Shown piece after piece: positions 43,407 through 56,330 of a stretch of DNA of 64,000 nucleotides. The translations under genes and the position numbers were made by a program. The stretch is from positions 120,470,893 through 120,534,892 of the forward strand of contig CM035171.1 in NCBI GenBank assembly GCA_020205615.1, given 5' to 3'. Source of the stretch: Panax quinquefolius. Its lineage: Eukaryota; Streptophyta; Magnoliopsida; Apiales; Araliaceae. Below the pieces are notes generated by a model that searched no databases, was not told where the DNA came from, and saw nothing but the letters and a program-made list of their open reading frames with translations. Numbering within the stretch: position 1 is the first letter of the stretch; every line of letters begins with the position of its first letter.

Positions 43407-46141
43407 TGTAAGACCCCATCTTTTATAAATAAAGATGAATTTTCTATAAATATTATTTTTGAATATTATGGAATAAATTTGTTATAATGTTATAGTTGTG
43501 GGTAATATTTATAAATTTTGCAAAGTAAGCAAGTTGTTATAAAATATTCGCTTTGGTGGGGAATATTCTTTTTTTGTCGGGGAATATTCATACGACGGCT
43601 CAATCATTAGTGGACCCCATTAATCTAAGTATTATCGTATTTAGAAAGCGACAAAATTATCTTTCTATAAAAATAACTACGAGGTGTTACCGAATTAAAG
43701 CTGCTGAACTACCCGGTGGGTAAAAGTACGATAATACGTGGTTGCATAAGAGCACACTATATTGATTATTGATGCTTACGTGAGAAGTCACTTAGCTATA
43801 CTCAATTATTACTTCACGAAGAATTCTTTGCATCATATCTCTTATATTATTGATTCAACTATTGTCACAAGATTATCCGTATAATATGTTATATTATTAA
43901 TTGAGACGACAAGTTATAAATGATTAATAATTGTTGAAAGATTAAATATGTGTTGATTAAAAATAAAATGATTTGTGGTAATATTTATTCAATCCTCATG
44001 TATATAAAGAGTCCGTTTGTGGTAAGTTTGATTATTTTATGGGGGCCCATATGTCATCATCTAAGAGTCTCTTCGTCGATAGTAATTACCTTTGTGAATA
44101 GTAATTACCTTCGTCGATAAGATTTACCTTCGTGAATAGTAATTACCTTCGTCAATAGTATTTACCTTCGTCAATAATAATAATTACCTTCTTCAATAGT
44201 ATTTACCTTCGTCAATAGTAATTACCTTCACAATTGTAATTACCCCTTCGTAAATAGTAGTTGTTCTTTCAATATTACCAAAAGTTAACTCGCTTTCTTG
44301 ATTGTTCCAAAGGTTAATTACCCCTTCATGAATAGTAGTTGTCTCTTCAATATTACCAAGAGTCATTTTGACCCTTCGTTAAGACCAAGAGCCACCCTCG
44401 CTTTTCTATAAATAAAAGCTCATTCCTTCATTATTTCTTACGAATTCATTGAAACTCTGAGAGAAAAACTATAGAGAAAAGAAGAAAAGTATTCTAACGC
44501 TTCACTTTTCCAATATTCGGTTCTTCTAAGGTAGGAAATATTATTTGTTGTACCCGTAAGTGTGTTATTCTTTCTTATTCATGAAGAGAATCTGTTGTTA
44601 TTCCATTGCTTATTATTCTGTTGGAATAACTTTGTATACGTGGTTTACCTATACTTGGTGACATTCTTCTATTATTACATTTGGAACATCCATGCTCGTG
44701 TGTTTTACATCGGACTGGTTCCGCTTTTATTATTATTCTGTTGGAATATCCTGCATGTGTGTTTTACACGGCACTGGTTCCATTTTATTATTACGTCTTT
44801 ATTATTCGCATTAATATCTCGTCTGTCATCTTATCTGTGGGACTGGTTCCATCATTTATTATTCCGTATTTATTATTCATTGGAACATCCTGTTGGTGTG
44901 AATTTCACCGACCAGTTCCGTTATTATTATTCTGGAATAACTTTTGCCATGCGATCTATCGCGTGCATGGTGATTTCTTTTGTTATTCCATTCTTTATTA
45001 TACCCAAATGGTTAAAACTTTGACTTCTATACTCCATGAAATTAGTAGAATATCCTTGATATTTGTGTTTCATCCAATATCTTTTCATGGAAATATTCTT
45101 CCGATCATTCTTGAATTTTACTCTACAAAACAATGATCGTGTTTACAATTTGGGCGTTAATAATTCCTGGATAAAATAATTCTTGAACTTGTTTTATTGA
45201 ATTCTTATATCATTGTCATCATCCTCATGTTTATATTATGTTGAAAGTCATCCATGGCTGTAGTGCATAGATGGACTTGGTATGATTATGACCGAGAGAC
45301 TATTCAAAGGTAATCATGGTAGTAATGTTACAAATGATGTGATGAAAGTCATCCGTGGCACTCAGAAGTGCATAGATGGACTTGGTATGATTATGACCGA
45401 GAGACTATTCTTGTAATCATGGCCAGTAATGTTACAAATGATGTGATAAAAATCCTCGATTAAGTAGTAGTGCATTGATGGGCGATTGTTGGCATGATCA
45501 TGACCATTAATGAATACACAACTATTCTTGTCCGTGAGTGTATGAATAATTGTGGTCGTGATACTAAAGAATATCCTTGGCCGTAGTGCAGGGGTGATTC
45601 GATGATGTGGAATATTTATTAAAAGTTGAGTCTCAGCTATAATAGTGATGAAAAACCTTTTAAAATCATAAAAGATAGTAGATTTTATTTTCTACTTGAC
45701 TCTTTTAATGGATTGCTTATTCCTCTGCAGTTAAACTTGATGTCTATTGTATTTTATCAGTTTAACATTGTTGAAGACTAATGATAATTTATCCCGCATT
45801 ATCTTAGTCATAATATTTCTTCTTTTGCTAGTTGAGTTCACCCTTTCTTTCACCGCTTCTCTTGAAATGAGAATATAAATTTGGACGAGTCGGGGAACGG
45901 AGTAATGGTCCGTAGGATAGCATTAGTAGTCCTCACTATTACGTGAAATATTGTGATAATAATTGTAATGAGGACTCCTTTTGAGTTTGTATAATATCTA
46001 GTAGTAGACAATATTTGTATTCAAACTCACGGTTTATGTCGATTGTACACGAAAGTTATATTAGTAAGTTGTATTTAAATTCTATACCATGTATCCGACT
46101 ACCCAAGATGGGTGATGTATACCTAATTTTGGGGCGCCACA
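43407..46141 (+). repeat. 5' LTR of gypsy element F (type II, 2.7 kb)
   Basis: It starts TGTAAGACCCC inside copia gag (left flank AGTAC, 43402-43406) and ends GGGGCGCCACA. U3 carries roughly ten TTCGTCAATAGTAATTACC-like repeats (44065-44350). TATA box 44407-44414. Hairpin-like units about 44580-45000; the last is very regular, with GGAATAAC/GTTATTCC outer arms and CCATGCGAT/ATCGCGTGCATGG inner arms. A partial duplication of the TGCATAGATGGACTTGGTATG block is at 45240-45390. Confidence 0.88.
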
Positions 46142-46143
46142 AA

Positions 46144-46158
46144 TTGGTATCGTCGAGC
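46144..46158 (+). other. Primer binding site of element F
   Basis: TTGGTATCGTCGAGC starts two bases after the LTR end. The expected tRNA-iMet site is TTGGTATCAGAGC; the CAG word is altered, as it is in E, G and H. Confidence 0.75.
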
Positions 46159-46324
46159 TTAGGATATGATCCTGGCTATTTGAGAATAATACTAGGAGGG
46201 AGAGACGGGAATACCTTCGCTATTATGACCTACCTAAGTTTATGTGCTATTTTATTGGTGGTCGAATATAGAGATAATTTGTTACATGTCAATTAACCTT
46301 TTATTTTGTAGCGATGATCTCAAA

Positions 46325-47510
46325 ATGACATCCGAGAATGTTGAGAATAGAATGGAGCACAAAGTATCGTTGATTCACCACATATCAATAATCGTGGATA
46401 ATGTGCATCGTGGAAGGCGATAATCCTCATGCAAACAACAACACCGACCAAATGATGAATGATCAAATGTTTAGAGGCTTTATGCGAATTTATGCAACAA
46501 TGAAAGAGAGCGACTCTCGCTCAAAACGTAGGTGGAAACACGGAAAACTCTCAAGCGGTCACCGCTAAACAATTCAAGGAGCCGGGACCACCGGAGTTTA
46601 AGGGAGAGCCAAAAACCTTTGGCGCTAAGCATGGATAAAGCAGACACAAGATATTTGATGTCTTGGGATGCTCCGAGGAGCAAAAGGTTCCCTTTCGCCG
46701 CTTTTATGTTGCGCGAGGCGGTTCTTTGGTGGGAATCGGTAAAACGTACTCAACTTCTTTGTCATCAAGATATCTTGGGAGAAGTTCGGGAGTCATTCAA
46801 CGACAAATACTTTCCTCGAAAGTATTCGCCGTATACGAAGGAGTTGGAGTTTATCAAGTTGGAACAAAACAATATGACCGTGTAATCAATACGAGGCAAA
46901 ATTTGCGGAGTTATCACGGTTCGTCCCCACTGGTGGATAATGAAGAGAGAATGGCGCGAATGTTTTAAGAGGTTTGAAGCGGAGATACGTCAACATCTTA
47001 TTTCTCATAAACCGTGTTTGTATTCGGATGTTGTAAATAGGGCTCGATTAGTGGAGCGCGATAACGAGTCAACGACTTAAAAGAGAGAAGCAACCAAGAA
47101 AATTATAATACCCGTGAGAGAAGTCATCGAAGCGGTGACAACAAGCGTGGAGGGAATCTACAAAGGCGAGATATGGTAACCACTTGGTGGTAATCGAGCC
47201 AAAATAATAAGAATGGACATTTCAAGAAAAGGAGATTCAACAATGATGGAAAGACGTCAAAGACCAAAGACCGTTGTTAAGGAAGGAGAAAGACCACCTA
47301 TCATATGCTTCAAATGCGGAGGAGAGGACACATCATCCGAATCAATGCTTATGCCGTCCAAAGCATGTTATAATTGTGGAAGAGAAGGTCACTTAGCTTG
47401 ATTTTTGTCGTTTCATCAAGACAAATTCAACTAGGATGGAGGCACCAAAGGCCGCTCGGAAAAGTCAAACCCAGAGTCTGAAGGAGAGCGTTTGTTGTGA
47501 CCTCCCAGAG
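46325..47510 (+). pseudogene. gag of element F, two zinc knuckles
   Basis: Starts ATGACATCCGAGAATG. Capsid blocks include RKTLKRSPLNNS near 46540 and DVLGCSEEQKVPF near 46655-46690, partly in shifted frames. The NDKYFPR block is near 46800 and VGTKQYDR near 46857. Nucleocapsid knuckles CFKCGGED (47307) and CYNCGREGHLA (about 47365-47400) follow, the second ending at a stop where the last Cys should come. Broken by short indels. Confidence 0.82.
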
Positions 47511-48000
47511 AGCAAGGAACCCGAATGAGGTCATCACGGGTAAGCTTATCATAAACTCTAATGAAGTCTATACTTTATTTGATAATTTGGTTCTACCCAT
47601 TCTTTTATTTCTCCTACTTGCGCCATCGATTAAATTTGACTCGGAGAAATTAGACTTTGACTTATCTGTGGAAACTCCGTTGGGAGAAACCTTCATTACA
47701 TCCAATTGCTTATAAGTCCTGTTTGGTTCAAATCGGTACTCACATTACTTGTCGATCTTATTTTATTAAAAATACTTGCATTTGACGTGATTCTAGGATT
47801 GATTGGTTAACTACTTATCATGCAAAAATTGATTATTTTCGTAAGGTTGTTAGCTTTCATATTCCTAATCAACCTATTATGAGAATTCAAATGACCAAAC
47901 CATTAAAATCAATCACTACTCATCTCAAGCCATAAAAAGCTATTCGCTTATTGAAAAAGCGGATGTTAAGCTTTCTTAGCTCATGTCACGATTTAAACAA
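47511..48000 (+). pseudogene. Aspartic protease region of element F
   Basis: Active-site segment VYTLFDN near 47565-47590 with an indel in the DTG triplet, then a frame shift through the HSFISPTCA-like block. ILGLIGxLLIMQKLIIF-type sequence near 47790-47840 matches the end of protease in C. Confidence 0.7.
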
Positions 48001-48850
48001 AAATACGTCGGTTTTGAACGATATTTCTATTGTTAATAAATTTCCGACGTATTCCCAAAGAACTTCCCTGGCCTACCCCGGTGAGCGTGAAATTGAATTT
48101 TGTATCGACTTTGAACCCTAAGATAAAACCTATTTCCAAAGCCCCATATCGAATGGCTCTATTGAACTTCGAGAGTTAAAGACCCAACTGCGCAGGAATT
48201 GTTAGACATTGGCTTTATTCGCCCTAGTACTTCTCCTTGGGGTGCTCCCTGCTCTATTCGTGAAGAAGAAAGATGGGAGTATGCGACTTTGTATTGATTA
48301 TCGGGAGTTGAATCATGTCACCATCAAAAATAGGTATCCATTGCCACGTATTGATGACCTGTTTGACCAAATTCTGAATGAGCCAAATTCTTTTCAAAGA
48401 TTGATCTTCGTTCCGAATATCACCAATTGAAGATTAGAACCACCGACATTCCAAAGACGACGGCTTTCGTAACTCCCAGACGGGCATTATGAATTCCTAG
48501 TCATGTCCTTTGGATTGACTAATGCTCCTCGCCGCCTTCATGGATATGATGAACCGAGTATTTAAGGAATATTTAGATCACTTTGTGGTCGTCTTTATTG
48601 ATGACATCCTTATTTATTCCAAAAGCCGTGAAGATCATGAAGCAACACTTGAGGTCGACACTCCAAAAGCTTCGTGAATATAAGCTTTATGCCAAGTTGA
48701 AGAAATGCGAGTTCGGCGAAGAAGTAGCATTCCTTGGGCACGCGATGGTATCAAGTCATGGAATATCTGTTGACCCAAAGAAAGATCGTATTCAAAGTCG
48801 GGAACAACCTAAATCGATGATCAAGAACGTAGCTTTCTCGCTTTAAATTT
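48001..48850 (+). pseudogene. Reverse transcriptase of element F
   Basis: The longest clean stretch is 48209-48430, with [20 protein letters not shown] and [15 protein letters not shown]. Downstream are [17 protein letters not shown] sequence near 48505-48540 and the catalytic [12 protein letters not shown] near 48588-48622 with both Asp kept. Then [20 protein letters not shown] near 48665-48725. Several frameshifts. Confidence 0.85.
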
Positions 48851-49284
48851 GGTTATTATCGGAGATTCATGGAAGGATTTTCTCGAATCGCTACTCCATC
48901 GACTCAAATGACTCGAAAAGATACAAAGTTCGGTTGGAGCGAAGAATGTGAGAAGAGTTTTCAAGAACTCAAGAGAGACTTATTTCAAAGACTGCTCGAC
49001 AATACCATTTGGCTCGGAGGATTTGTCATCTACATGTGATGCTTCTAGCAAAGGGTTGAGATGTGTTCTCATGCAACATGGAAAAGTTATAGCCTTATGC
49101 CTCGCGATAACTCAAAGAATATGAGAGGAATTATCCTACTCATGATCTAGAGTTAGCAAATATTTGTCTTTCAGACTTAAAATTGGAGACATTACTTGTA
49201 TGGGGAGAAAGTGGAGATCTTTACGGATCATAAAAGCCTCAAATATTTCTTCACTCAAAAGGAACTCAACACGCGACAACGATT
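48851..49284 (+). pseudogene. RNase H region of element F, cut by element G
   Basis: It begins with GYYRRFMEGFSRIATPSTQ and continues to YPTHDLELA (about 49130-49160), [27 protein letters not shown] (to about 49270). The sequence ACGCGACAACGATT is then cut by the LTR of element G. Integrase and 3' LTR of F are not in the window. Confidence 0.8.
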
Positions 49285-51659
49285 TGTAAGACCCCAAATT
49301 TTTATAAATAAAGATGAATTTTCTATAAATATTATTTTTGAATATTATGGAATAAATTTGATATAATGTTATAGTTATGGGTAATATTTATAAATTTTGC
49401 AAAGTATACAAGTGGTTATATTATATTCGATTGGTCTGGGAATATTCTTTTAGCAGGAATATTCGCATAACTACTCAATCATTGGTGGACCTATTAATAG
49501 AATTATTGTTTGATCGAGAAAACGACAAAAATATTTTATTGAAATAACTACGAAGTTTTACCGTTGATCTTTGTTGAACTACTTTCTATTAGTAAAAAGT
49601 ACAAGAATACGCATGTGTCAGCATAAGAAGACACTGTATTGATTATCGATGCTTATGTGAGAAGTCACTCATTTGATTCCATTATCATTATTAATAATAT
49701 GAATTATTATAATGATAATGACGTTTTTGTTTTATTCGTATTATTAACGTAATAAAATGTAAATATCTTTTTATATAAAATAGAATACTTTATTAAAGTT
49801 ATTCTATAAATAAAATATATTATATTTTATTATGCATAGTTTTGCATAGTGTTTTGCATAGTGTTACATAATGTTTTGCATAGTAAAATGTTTTTTATAT
49901 AAATAGAATATATTATATTTTATTTAAAAGATTTTGCTTTAAATATGGACCGTCGATTAAAAGTAAATCAATCTGGACCGCTCATGGATTAATTACTATG
50001 CATTCTATTTTCCTATAAATAAAGCTCATTCCTTCATTATTTTCTTACGAATTCACCGAAACTCTGTAGAGAGAAACAATAGAGAGAAAGAAGAAAAGTA
50101 TTCTCGCTACTTCACTTCTTGCTATCCAATATTCGGCTTCTTCTAAGGTAGGGAATATTATTTGTTGTACTTTCGTAAGGGGTGTTATTCTTTCTTATTC
50201 ATGAAGAGAACTGTTTGTTATTCCATTTCTTATTATTCTCATTGGAATAACTCAGATACGTGGTTTACCCTATACTTGGTGACATTCTTCTATTATTCTG
50301 CATTATTCTCATGGAAACATCCTCGTCATGTTTTACACACCGACCTTCGGTTCGCCTTTTTATTATTATTCATTCTGCTGAACATCCTCGTGCATGTGTT
50401 TTTTACACCTCGACCGGTTCCGCTCTTTATCATTCTATTGAATATCCTATCTCGTGTGTTTTACACCGATCTCGTTCCATCTTTATTATTCTCGTTGGAA
50501 CATCCCGCTTGCAGAATTTCACCGACCGACCTAGTTCCGTTATTATTATTCTCGTTGAATAACTCGCGTCTATCGCAAGCACCGCATTTACGGTGATTTC
50601 TTTTGTTATTCCATTCTTTATTATACCCAAATGGTTAAAACTTTGACTTCTATACTCCATGAAATTAGTAGAATATCCTCGATATTTGCGTTTCATCCAA
50701 AGATCTTTTCACGGAAATATTCTTCCGATCATTCTTAAATTTTACTCTATAAAACAAAGATCATGTCGACAATTTGACGTTAATAATTCTGGACAAAATA
50801 ATTCTTGAACTTGTTTTATCAATTCTTATATCATTGTCATCATCCTCATGTTTATATTTTTTTTAAAGTCATCTGTATTCGTAGTGCATAGATGGACTTG
50901 GTATGATTATGACCGAGAGACTATTCGGTGTAATCACGACCGTAATGTTACAAATGATGTGGTAAAAATCCTCGATGGGTCTCAGTAGTGCATTGATGGA
51001 CGCTTGTTGGCATGATCATGACCATTAATGAATACACAACTATTCTTGGCCGTAGTGCATGAATAATTGTGGTCGTGATACTAAAGAATATCCTCGGTAG
51101 TAGTAGCGTAGGGTGATTCGATGATGTGGATTATTTATTAAAGTCGAGTCTCAAATATAACAAAGATGAAAAACTTTTAAATCATAAAAGATAGTAGATT
51201 TTATTTTCTACTCGACTTTTTAATGGATCGCTTGTTCATTGCAGCTTAAACTTGATGTTTATTATATTTTATCGCTTTAACATCTTGTTTGAAGGCTAAT
51301 GATAATTTATTCTCGCATTATCTTAGTCATAATATTTCTTCTTGGGCTAGTTGAGCTCACCCTTTCTTTCACCGTTTCTTCGTGAAATGAGAATATATAG
51401 CCGGGACGAGCCTGGAACGAGAGTGATGGTCCGTAGGATAAGATTAGTAGTCCTCACTATTCGTGAAATAAAGTGATAATAATTGTAATGAGGACTCCTT
51501 TTGAGTTTGTATAATATCTAGTAGATAATATTTGTATTCAAACTCACAGCTTTATGTCGATTGCACACGACAATTATATTAGTAAGTTGTATTTAAATTC
51601 GCACTACGTATCCGACTACCCAAGATGGGTGATGTATACCTAAATTTGGGGCGCATCAC
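49285..51659 (+). repeat. 5' LTR of gypsy element G (type II body, GCATAGTG-type U3)
   Basis: It starts TGTAAGACCCC within F and ends GGGGCGCATCAC. U3 has four or five TTTTGCATAGTG repeats (about 49835-49890), unlike F. TATA box 50024-50031. Hairpin-like units about 50215-50620, e.g. one starting GGAAC at 50497 and ending AGTTCC at 50538. From the TATA box on it is colinear with F. Confidence 0.88.
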
Positions 51660-51661
51660 GG

Positions 51662-51674
51662 TTGGTATCGTAGC
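51662..51674 (+). other. Primer binding site of element G
   Basis: TTGGTATCGTAGC follows the LTR end by two bases; expected TTGGTATCAGAGC. Confidence 0.75.
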
Positions 51675-51844
51675 TTAGGGATATGATCCTCGCTATTTGA
51701 GAATAGTACTAGGAGGGAGAGACGGGAATACCTTCGCTAGTATGACCTACCTAAGTTTATGTGCTATTTTTATCGGTCACGTAATATAGGGATAATTTGT
51801 TACATGTAAATTAACCTTTTGTTTTGTGGCGAAGATCTCGAAAA
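51675..51844 (+). other. Leader of element G up to the gag start, cut by element H
   Basis: It matches the leader of F (46160-46325): GATATGATCC, ACTAGGAGGGAGAGACGGGA, TATGACCTACCTAAGTTTAT. The sequence breaks at CTCGAAAA/TGAAAGACCCC, so the LTR of H begins exactly where the gag ATG of G would be. Confidence 0.75.
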
Positions 51845-54467
51845 TGAAAGACCCCAACTTATTATTAATGAAATTTAATTTTCTATTTATTATTTTGAAA
51901 TAGTAAGGGTTGATTTGATTAATGTGGATAAGCATTAGGGTAAAATACGCAAATATTTCAAAATAAGCAAAGTGTGGTTATAAAATATTCATCATTGTTT
52001 GGAATATTCGTTGGTCGTGGAATATTCAGATCGCTTTGGAATATTCGTATTTACCACAAGCCATGTGTGTGGGCCCCATAACTAAAAAGCGATCGGATGA
52101 AGAAAACGACAAATATAAGTTGTTTAAAAATAATCTACAGAAGTTGTTACCAATTAATACCGTTAAAATACTCTCTATGGTTAAAACACAAGAAGACACC
52201 AGATCGCACCAATTATTGATTCTTACGTAAGAAGGCACTACTCAATAATGGTTACAGTAATTATCGCTCAAAGATTTTATTTTATCGATTAATAATTGTC
52301 ATATTGATATTTTATATCATTGTTGTTTCAATAATCACATTACACAATATTTTTCATTATCGGCAATAATTCATATTATCCTAATAATATTATTAGATAA
52401 CATTATTGGCAATGTCTAGAAAGTTCTCGCTCTAAGGAGAGGTTTGGTCACCTAATCAAGGCCACCAAGAAGAGAAATTTTATCGAAAGCCCCTCTTCCT
52501 GAACCGCCTCATCACAATATCATGATTCTCGTAATATTATTTGTGAATAATTAATTATTGATTCATATGATGAGGAAAATATTGATTTTATGTGGATATA
52601 GATGGAGAAAATTTTTAATGTGACAATTGTTGAAAATTGAAATTTTATCTTTTTCTCGATAAAATAATTCATTTAAATATATTATTATATTTTAATAATA
52701 TAATAATGGTGATATTTTTTTACAACGAATGTGGGATATATGAGTATACGAGGAGGAAGAGAGTATTTTTGTTGCAATAAATGTTTAAAACATGTTAAAC
52801 ATGCTCATGGACCCCATTTATCGAATCGAAATTTGATTATAAATGTAAAAATCGCCTTCGCTTGGATTTCTTTCACCAATTTCGCTTTGAATTTGGAAAA
52901 CTTTCTTCCGCAAAGTTGTAGAGAATTGAATTTCCTATAAAAACTCGCGAGATTCAAATTTTCTCGATAAAAGGGCTATTTATTATGAATTATTGAAGTT
53001 TCAAATTCAAATAATTGATTTTTGGAAGTTTTAATTATTTTAAATAATAAAACGTTTTTTTTTTTTTTTTGTAGACTTATTTGTTGTCAAGCATGGTTGA
53101 ATTCAGATCATAGATTGTGCGAGGAATTTATATATATATATATATAATATTATATTAAATTTTTCTTTTTGTGTTCTAAGCATTTTCCTATAAATAGGTG
53201 CTTAGGTTAGAATTGAAAATCACACCGTAAAACCAAAGTTTTCTCTCTATATTATCGAGCGATTCTTGTGAGTATTTTGAGTATACTTTGAGTATTGCTA
53301 TTCTAAGGCAAGTTCAAGTCATAGCCTATATCCTGTTTCAAATTGTAAGTACTAATCTTTCGAGGTAAGGGATATTATTTTTTTCAGAAATGATATTATT
53401 TCTTCAATATCATTATGTTGAAATATTGATCTGAAGTTTTTATCAAATTTGAACTTTTGGTGCTCTGAGTTACTATTCATTCACGATACTACACTATTCA
53501 CGATACGATACTTTATTCACTTATTACATTTACTATTCATTCATCTAAAAATGAAAATTTTTCTTTTCGTCTAAAATATCTATTCGGATACTAGCTTTGA
53601 TTGTATCCATGTTTTGATCATTCTCAATTTTACACCACTATGATTATTTTTGAGGTATTTTTGACGTGATAAAACAAAGTACTAATCCTTAATCCTTAAT
53701 CCTCATATTTTGTTTCACCGATTCGCTTTTTTAAAAATATTTTTCATCATCTTCACCTTAAATGATGATATTATTGAATATCTTTGGCCCAGTAGCAAAA
53801 AGATGAATGATTTCTCAAGAATATCTTCGGCCCGAAGTGCAAAGATGAACAAATGTGTTTAGATGAATACGACTTAATCGATGAATATCTTCGCCCAGAG
53901 TGCAAAGATGATGAATATTTGATTCCGTATATATATCGATTGATGTTACAGGATAAAAGAGATAGACGATGAACTTTTTAAATTCATACATGTAAGATAG
54001 TAGTTTGCATTCTCTACTTAACTCTTCTAATGAATTATTATTTCACCATGTAATATTGATTTAAAATTTGTTGCCTATCAGATTCTATTAGATTTTTCCT
54101 CGTCAAGACTAACGATAATTTGTCAGATATTATCTTAGTCATAATATTCTTTATCGAGCTAGTTGAGCTCACCCTTTTCCTTTTTGTTCCATTTTTCTTC
54201 TCGTGAGGCGCAGAATATAAATGTACGAGCCTGGGGTAATGGAATGAAGGTTCTAGAGAGAGTTGTTTAGTAGTCCTCACCATTTTTGTAAAATAATGTA
54301 TCAATAAATGTGATGAGGATTTATTTGAGTATAGATATTGTCTGTAAGATAATATTTGTATTCAAACTCACGCTTTATCGTTGTAATAATAAAGTTGTAG
54401 TTGTTTCTTCGCACTACGTATCGACAACTCGTAATGGGTGATGTATACCTATTTTGGGGGCGCCACA
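51845..54467 (+). repeat. 5' LTR of element H
   Basis: Starts TGAAAGACCCC, ends GGGGGCGCCACA. TATA box 53189-53196. Short TATTCACGATAC-type repeats about 53470-53530, units with AATATCTTTGGCCC...AAAGATGA about 53775-53915. Colinear with the LTR of element A. Confidence 0.88.
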
Positions 54468-54469
54468 AC

Positions 54470-54480
54470 TTGGTCGTAGC
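54470..54480 (+). other. Primer binding site of element H (shortened)
   Basis: TTGGTCGTAGC where TTGGTATCAGAGC is expected; bases are missing or changed around ATCAG. Confidence 0.6.
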
Positions 54481-54649
54481 TAGGATATGATCTCCGCGAG
54501 ATCTGGGAATGTAATCTAGAGGGAGAGACGAGTAAATCCTTCGCTAGTGTGTCCTACCTAAGCTTATTTGTTAGTTGGTCAAGATATAGGGATATTATGT
54601 GATATATTGATTTCTTTAATTAACCCTTGTTTTACGACATGATTTGAGA

Positions 54650-55880
54650 ATGTCGACCGAGAATATTAACAATGGAAATGAGACCGTGGAGACGCTCAGA
54701 CTCACCAACGAGGAGAACGTGCAACAGTCGGGCAATGTTCCTCCCCGTGAACAACACCATCGAAAGCGATGATGAACGAGGGATGTTTAGAAGTTTTTTT
54801 AGCTTCATGCAAAATCGCATTTAGGGAGACTCGTGTTCAAAATACAGAGAGAAATGATAGCAATTCACGTTGTCACAAATGCAAGCAGCTCAAAGAGTCG
54901 GGACCACCGCATTTAAGGGGAAAGCCGATCCGATCACGGCGAAAAAATACGGGTCAAGCAAATTACCAAGATATTCGATGTCTCGGGATGCACGGAGAAA
55001 TGAAGTTCCATTCGCCACCTTTATGTTCCGTGGCGAGGCGTATCATCGGTGGAGTCTCAGGAAGCGCACTCCATCCAAATTAAGCACTCAAAGATGTCTT
55101 CGGGAGACGCTTTCAGAAAATTATTTAATGACAAATACTTTCCCGAAAGTGTTCATTATATGAAGGAAGTGGAGTTTCATCGATTGAACAAAAACAACAC
55201 GACTGTCAAAGACGAGGCAAAGTTTGCAGAGTTATCCAGTGTTCAGACCTCATTTGGTGGAGAATGAGGAACGATGACGCGATGTTTCTTAGAGGTTCAA
55301 AACCCCAAGATACGCCATAATATCTCATTTCTCATAAATTTTCTCTATTCGATGTTGTAAATGTGGCTCAATTATTTAGAGCGAGATAACGAGTATATTC
55401 AACCGAGGGACCATAACCAGATCGCACTGTAGATAAGAGCAATCAATGTAATAATGATAACCAAATGAGAGAAAGAAACAGACGGACAAAATGGTAACCA
55501 CTCCGTGGTAATCACGGCCATGAAAATAGAAGAAGCGAGTCAGAGGAGATTTTAAAAGAGGAGATTTAACAACGACTATGTGAAGACGACAGCAGTCAAG
55601 CAAGAAGAATCGGTTCTAAGGAGGAGAACGACCACCCATATATGCTATAAATGCGAAAAGAGGGACATATCACCAAACCGCCCACAACAGCTCAAGGTAT
55701 GCTATAATTGTGGAAAGGAAGGACATATCGCCGAGATCAGACGCAGAAAAAAACCTAGTTCAATGGGGATTTGCGACTCAAAAGATCGTCCCCGTAAAAA
55801 GTCAAAGTCAACGATTCCGGAAGAGCGCTTTGTTGCGATCGGTCAAAATGCGAGAAACCCAAACGAGGTGATCACGGTAA
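54650..55880 (+). pseudogene. gag of element H, two zinc knuckles
   Basis: Start codon ATGTCGACCGAGAATATT at 54650. Capsid blocks GPPHLRGKP near 54900, FATFMFRGEAYHRW near 55008-55050 and NDKYFPESVHYMKEVEFHRL near 55128-55190. Knuckles CYKCEKRD (55643) and CYNCGKEGHIA (55699). Basic tail KDRPRKKSKS near 55780. Frameshifts split it into at least five pieces. It is clearly diverged from the gag of type II elements. Confidence 0.82.
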
Positions 55881-56330
55881 GCTATTTATAAATTCTCGCT
55901 AAGTTTATACCTTACTTGATACCGGCATACCCCATTCATTTATCTCTCCCGCATGTGCTCAACGCTTAAACTCGACCGAGAAATTAGACTTTCGACCTAT
56001 CTGTGGAAACTCCGCTAGAGAAACTTTCATCACATCCACCGCTTATAAATCTTGTTTGATTCAAGTCAGCACCATCACCTTACCGTCAATTTTATCTCTT
56101 TAAAGATACTTGCTTTTGATGTGATTTTAGGATCGATCGTTAACTACTCATCATGCCAAAATTGATTGTTTTCGTAAGGTCATTAGTTTTCATATTCCTA
56201 ACCAACCCGTCAGATTTAATTCAAGCAACTAAACCATTAAAATCAATCACCGCTATATCTAATCATAAAGCTATTCGCTTATCAAAAAACTGATGTCAAG
56301 CTTTCTTAGCCCATGTTATGGATTTGAATA
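55881..56330 (+). pseudogene. Aspartic protease region of element H
   Basis: The active site is intact in one frame: LLDTG at 55912-55926, followed directly by the HSFISPACAQR-like block. Later blocks are interrupted by indels. Confidence 0.75.
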
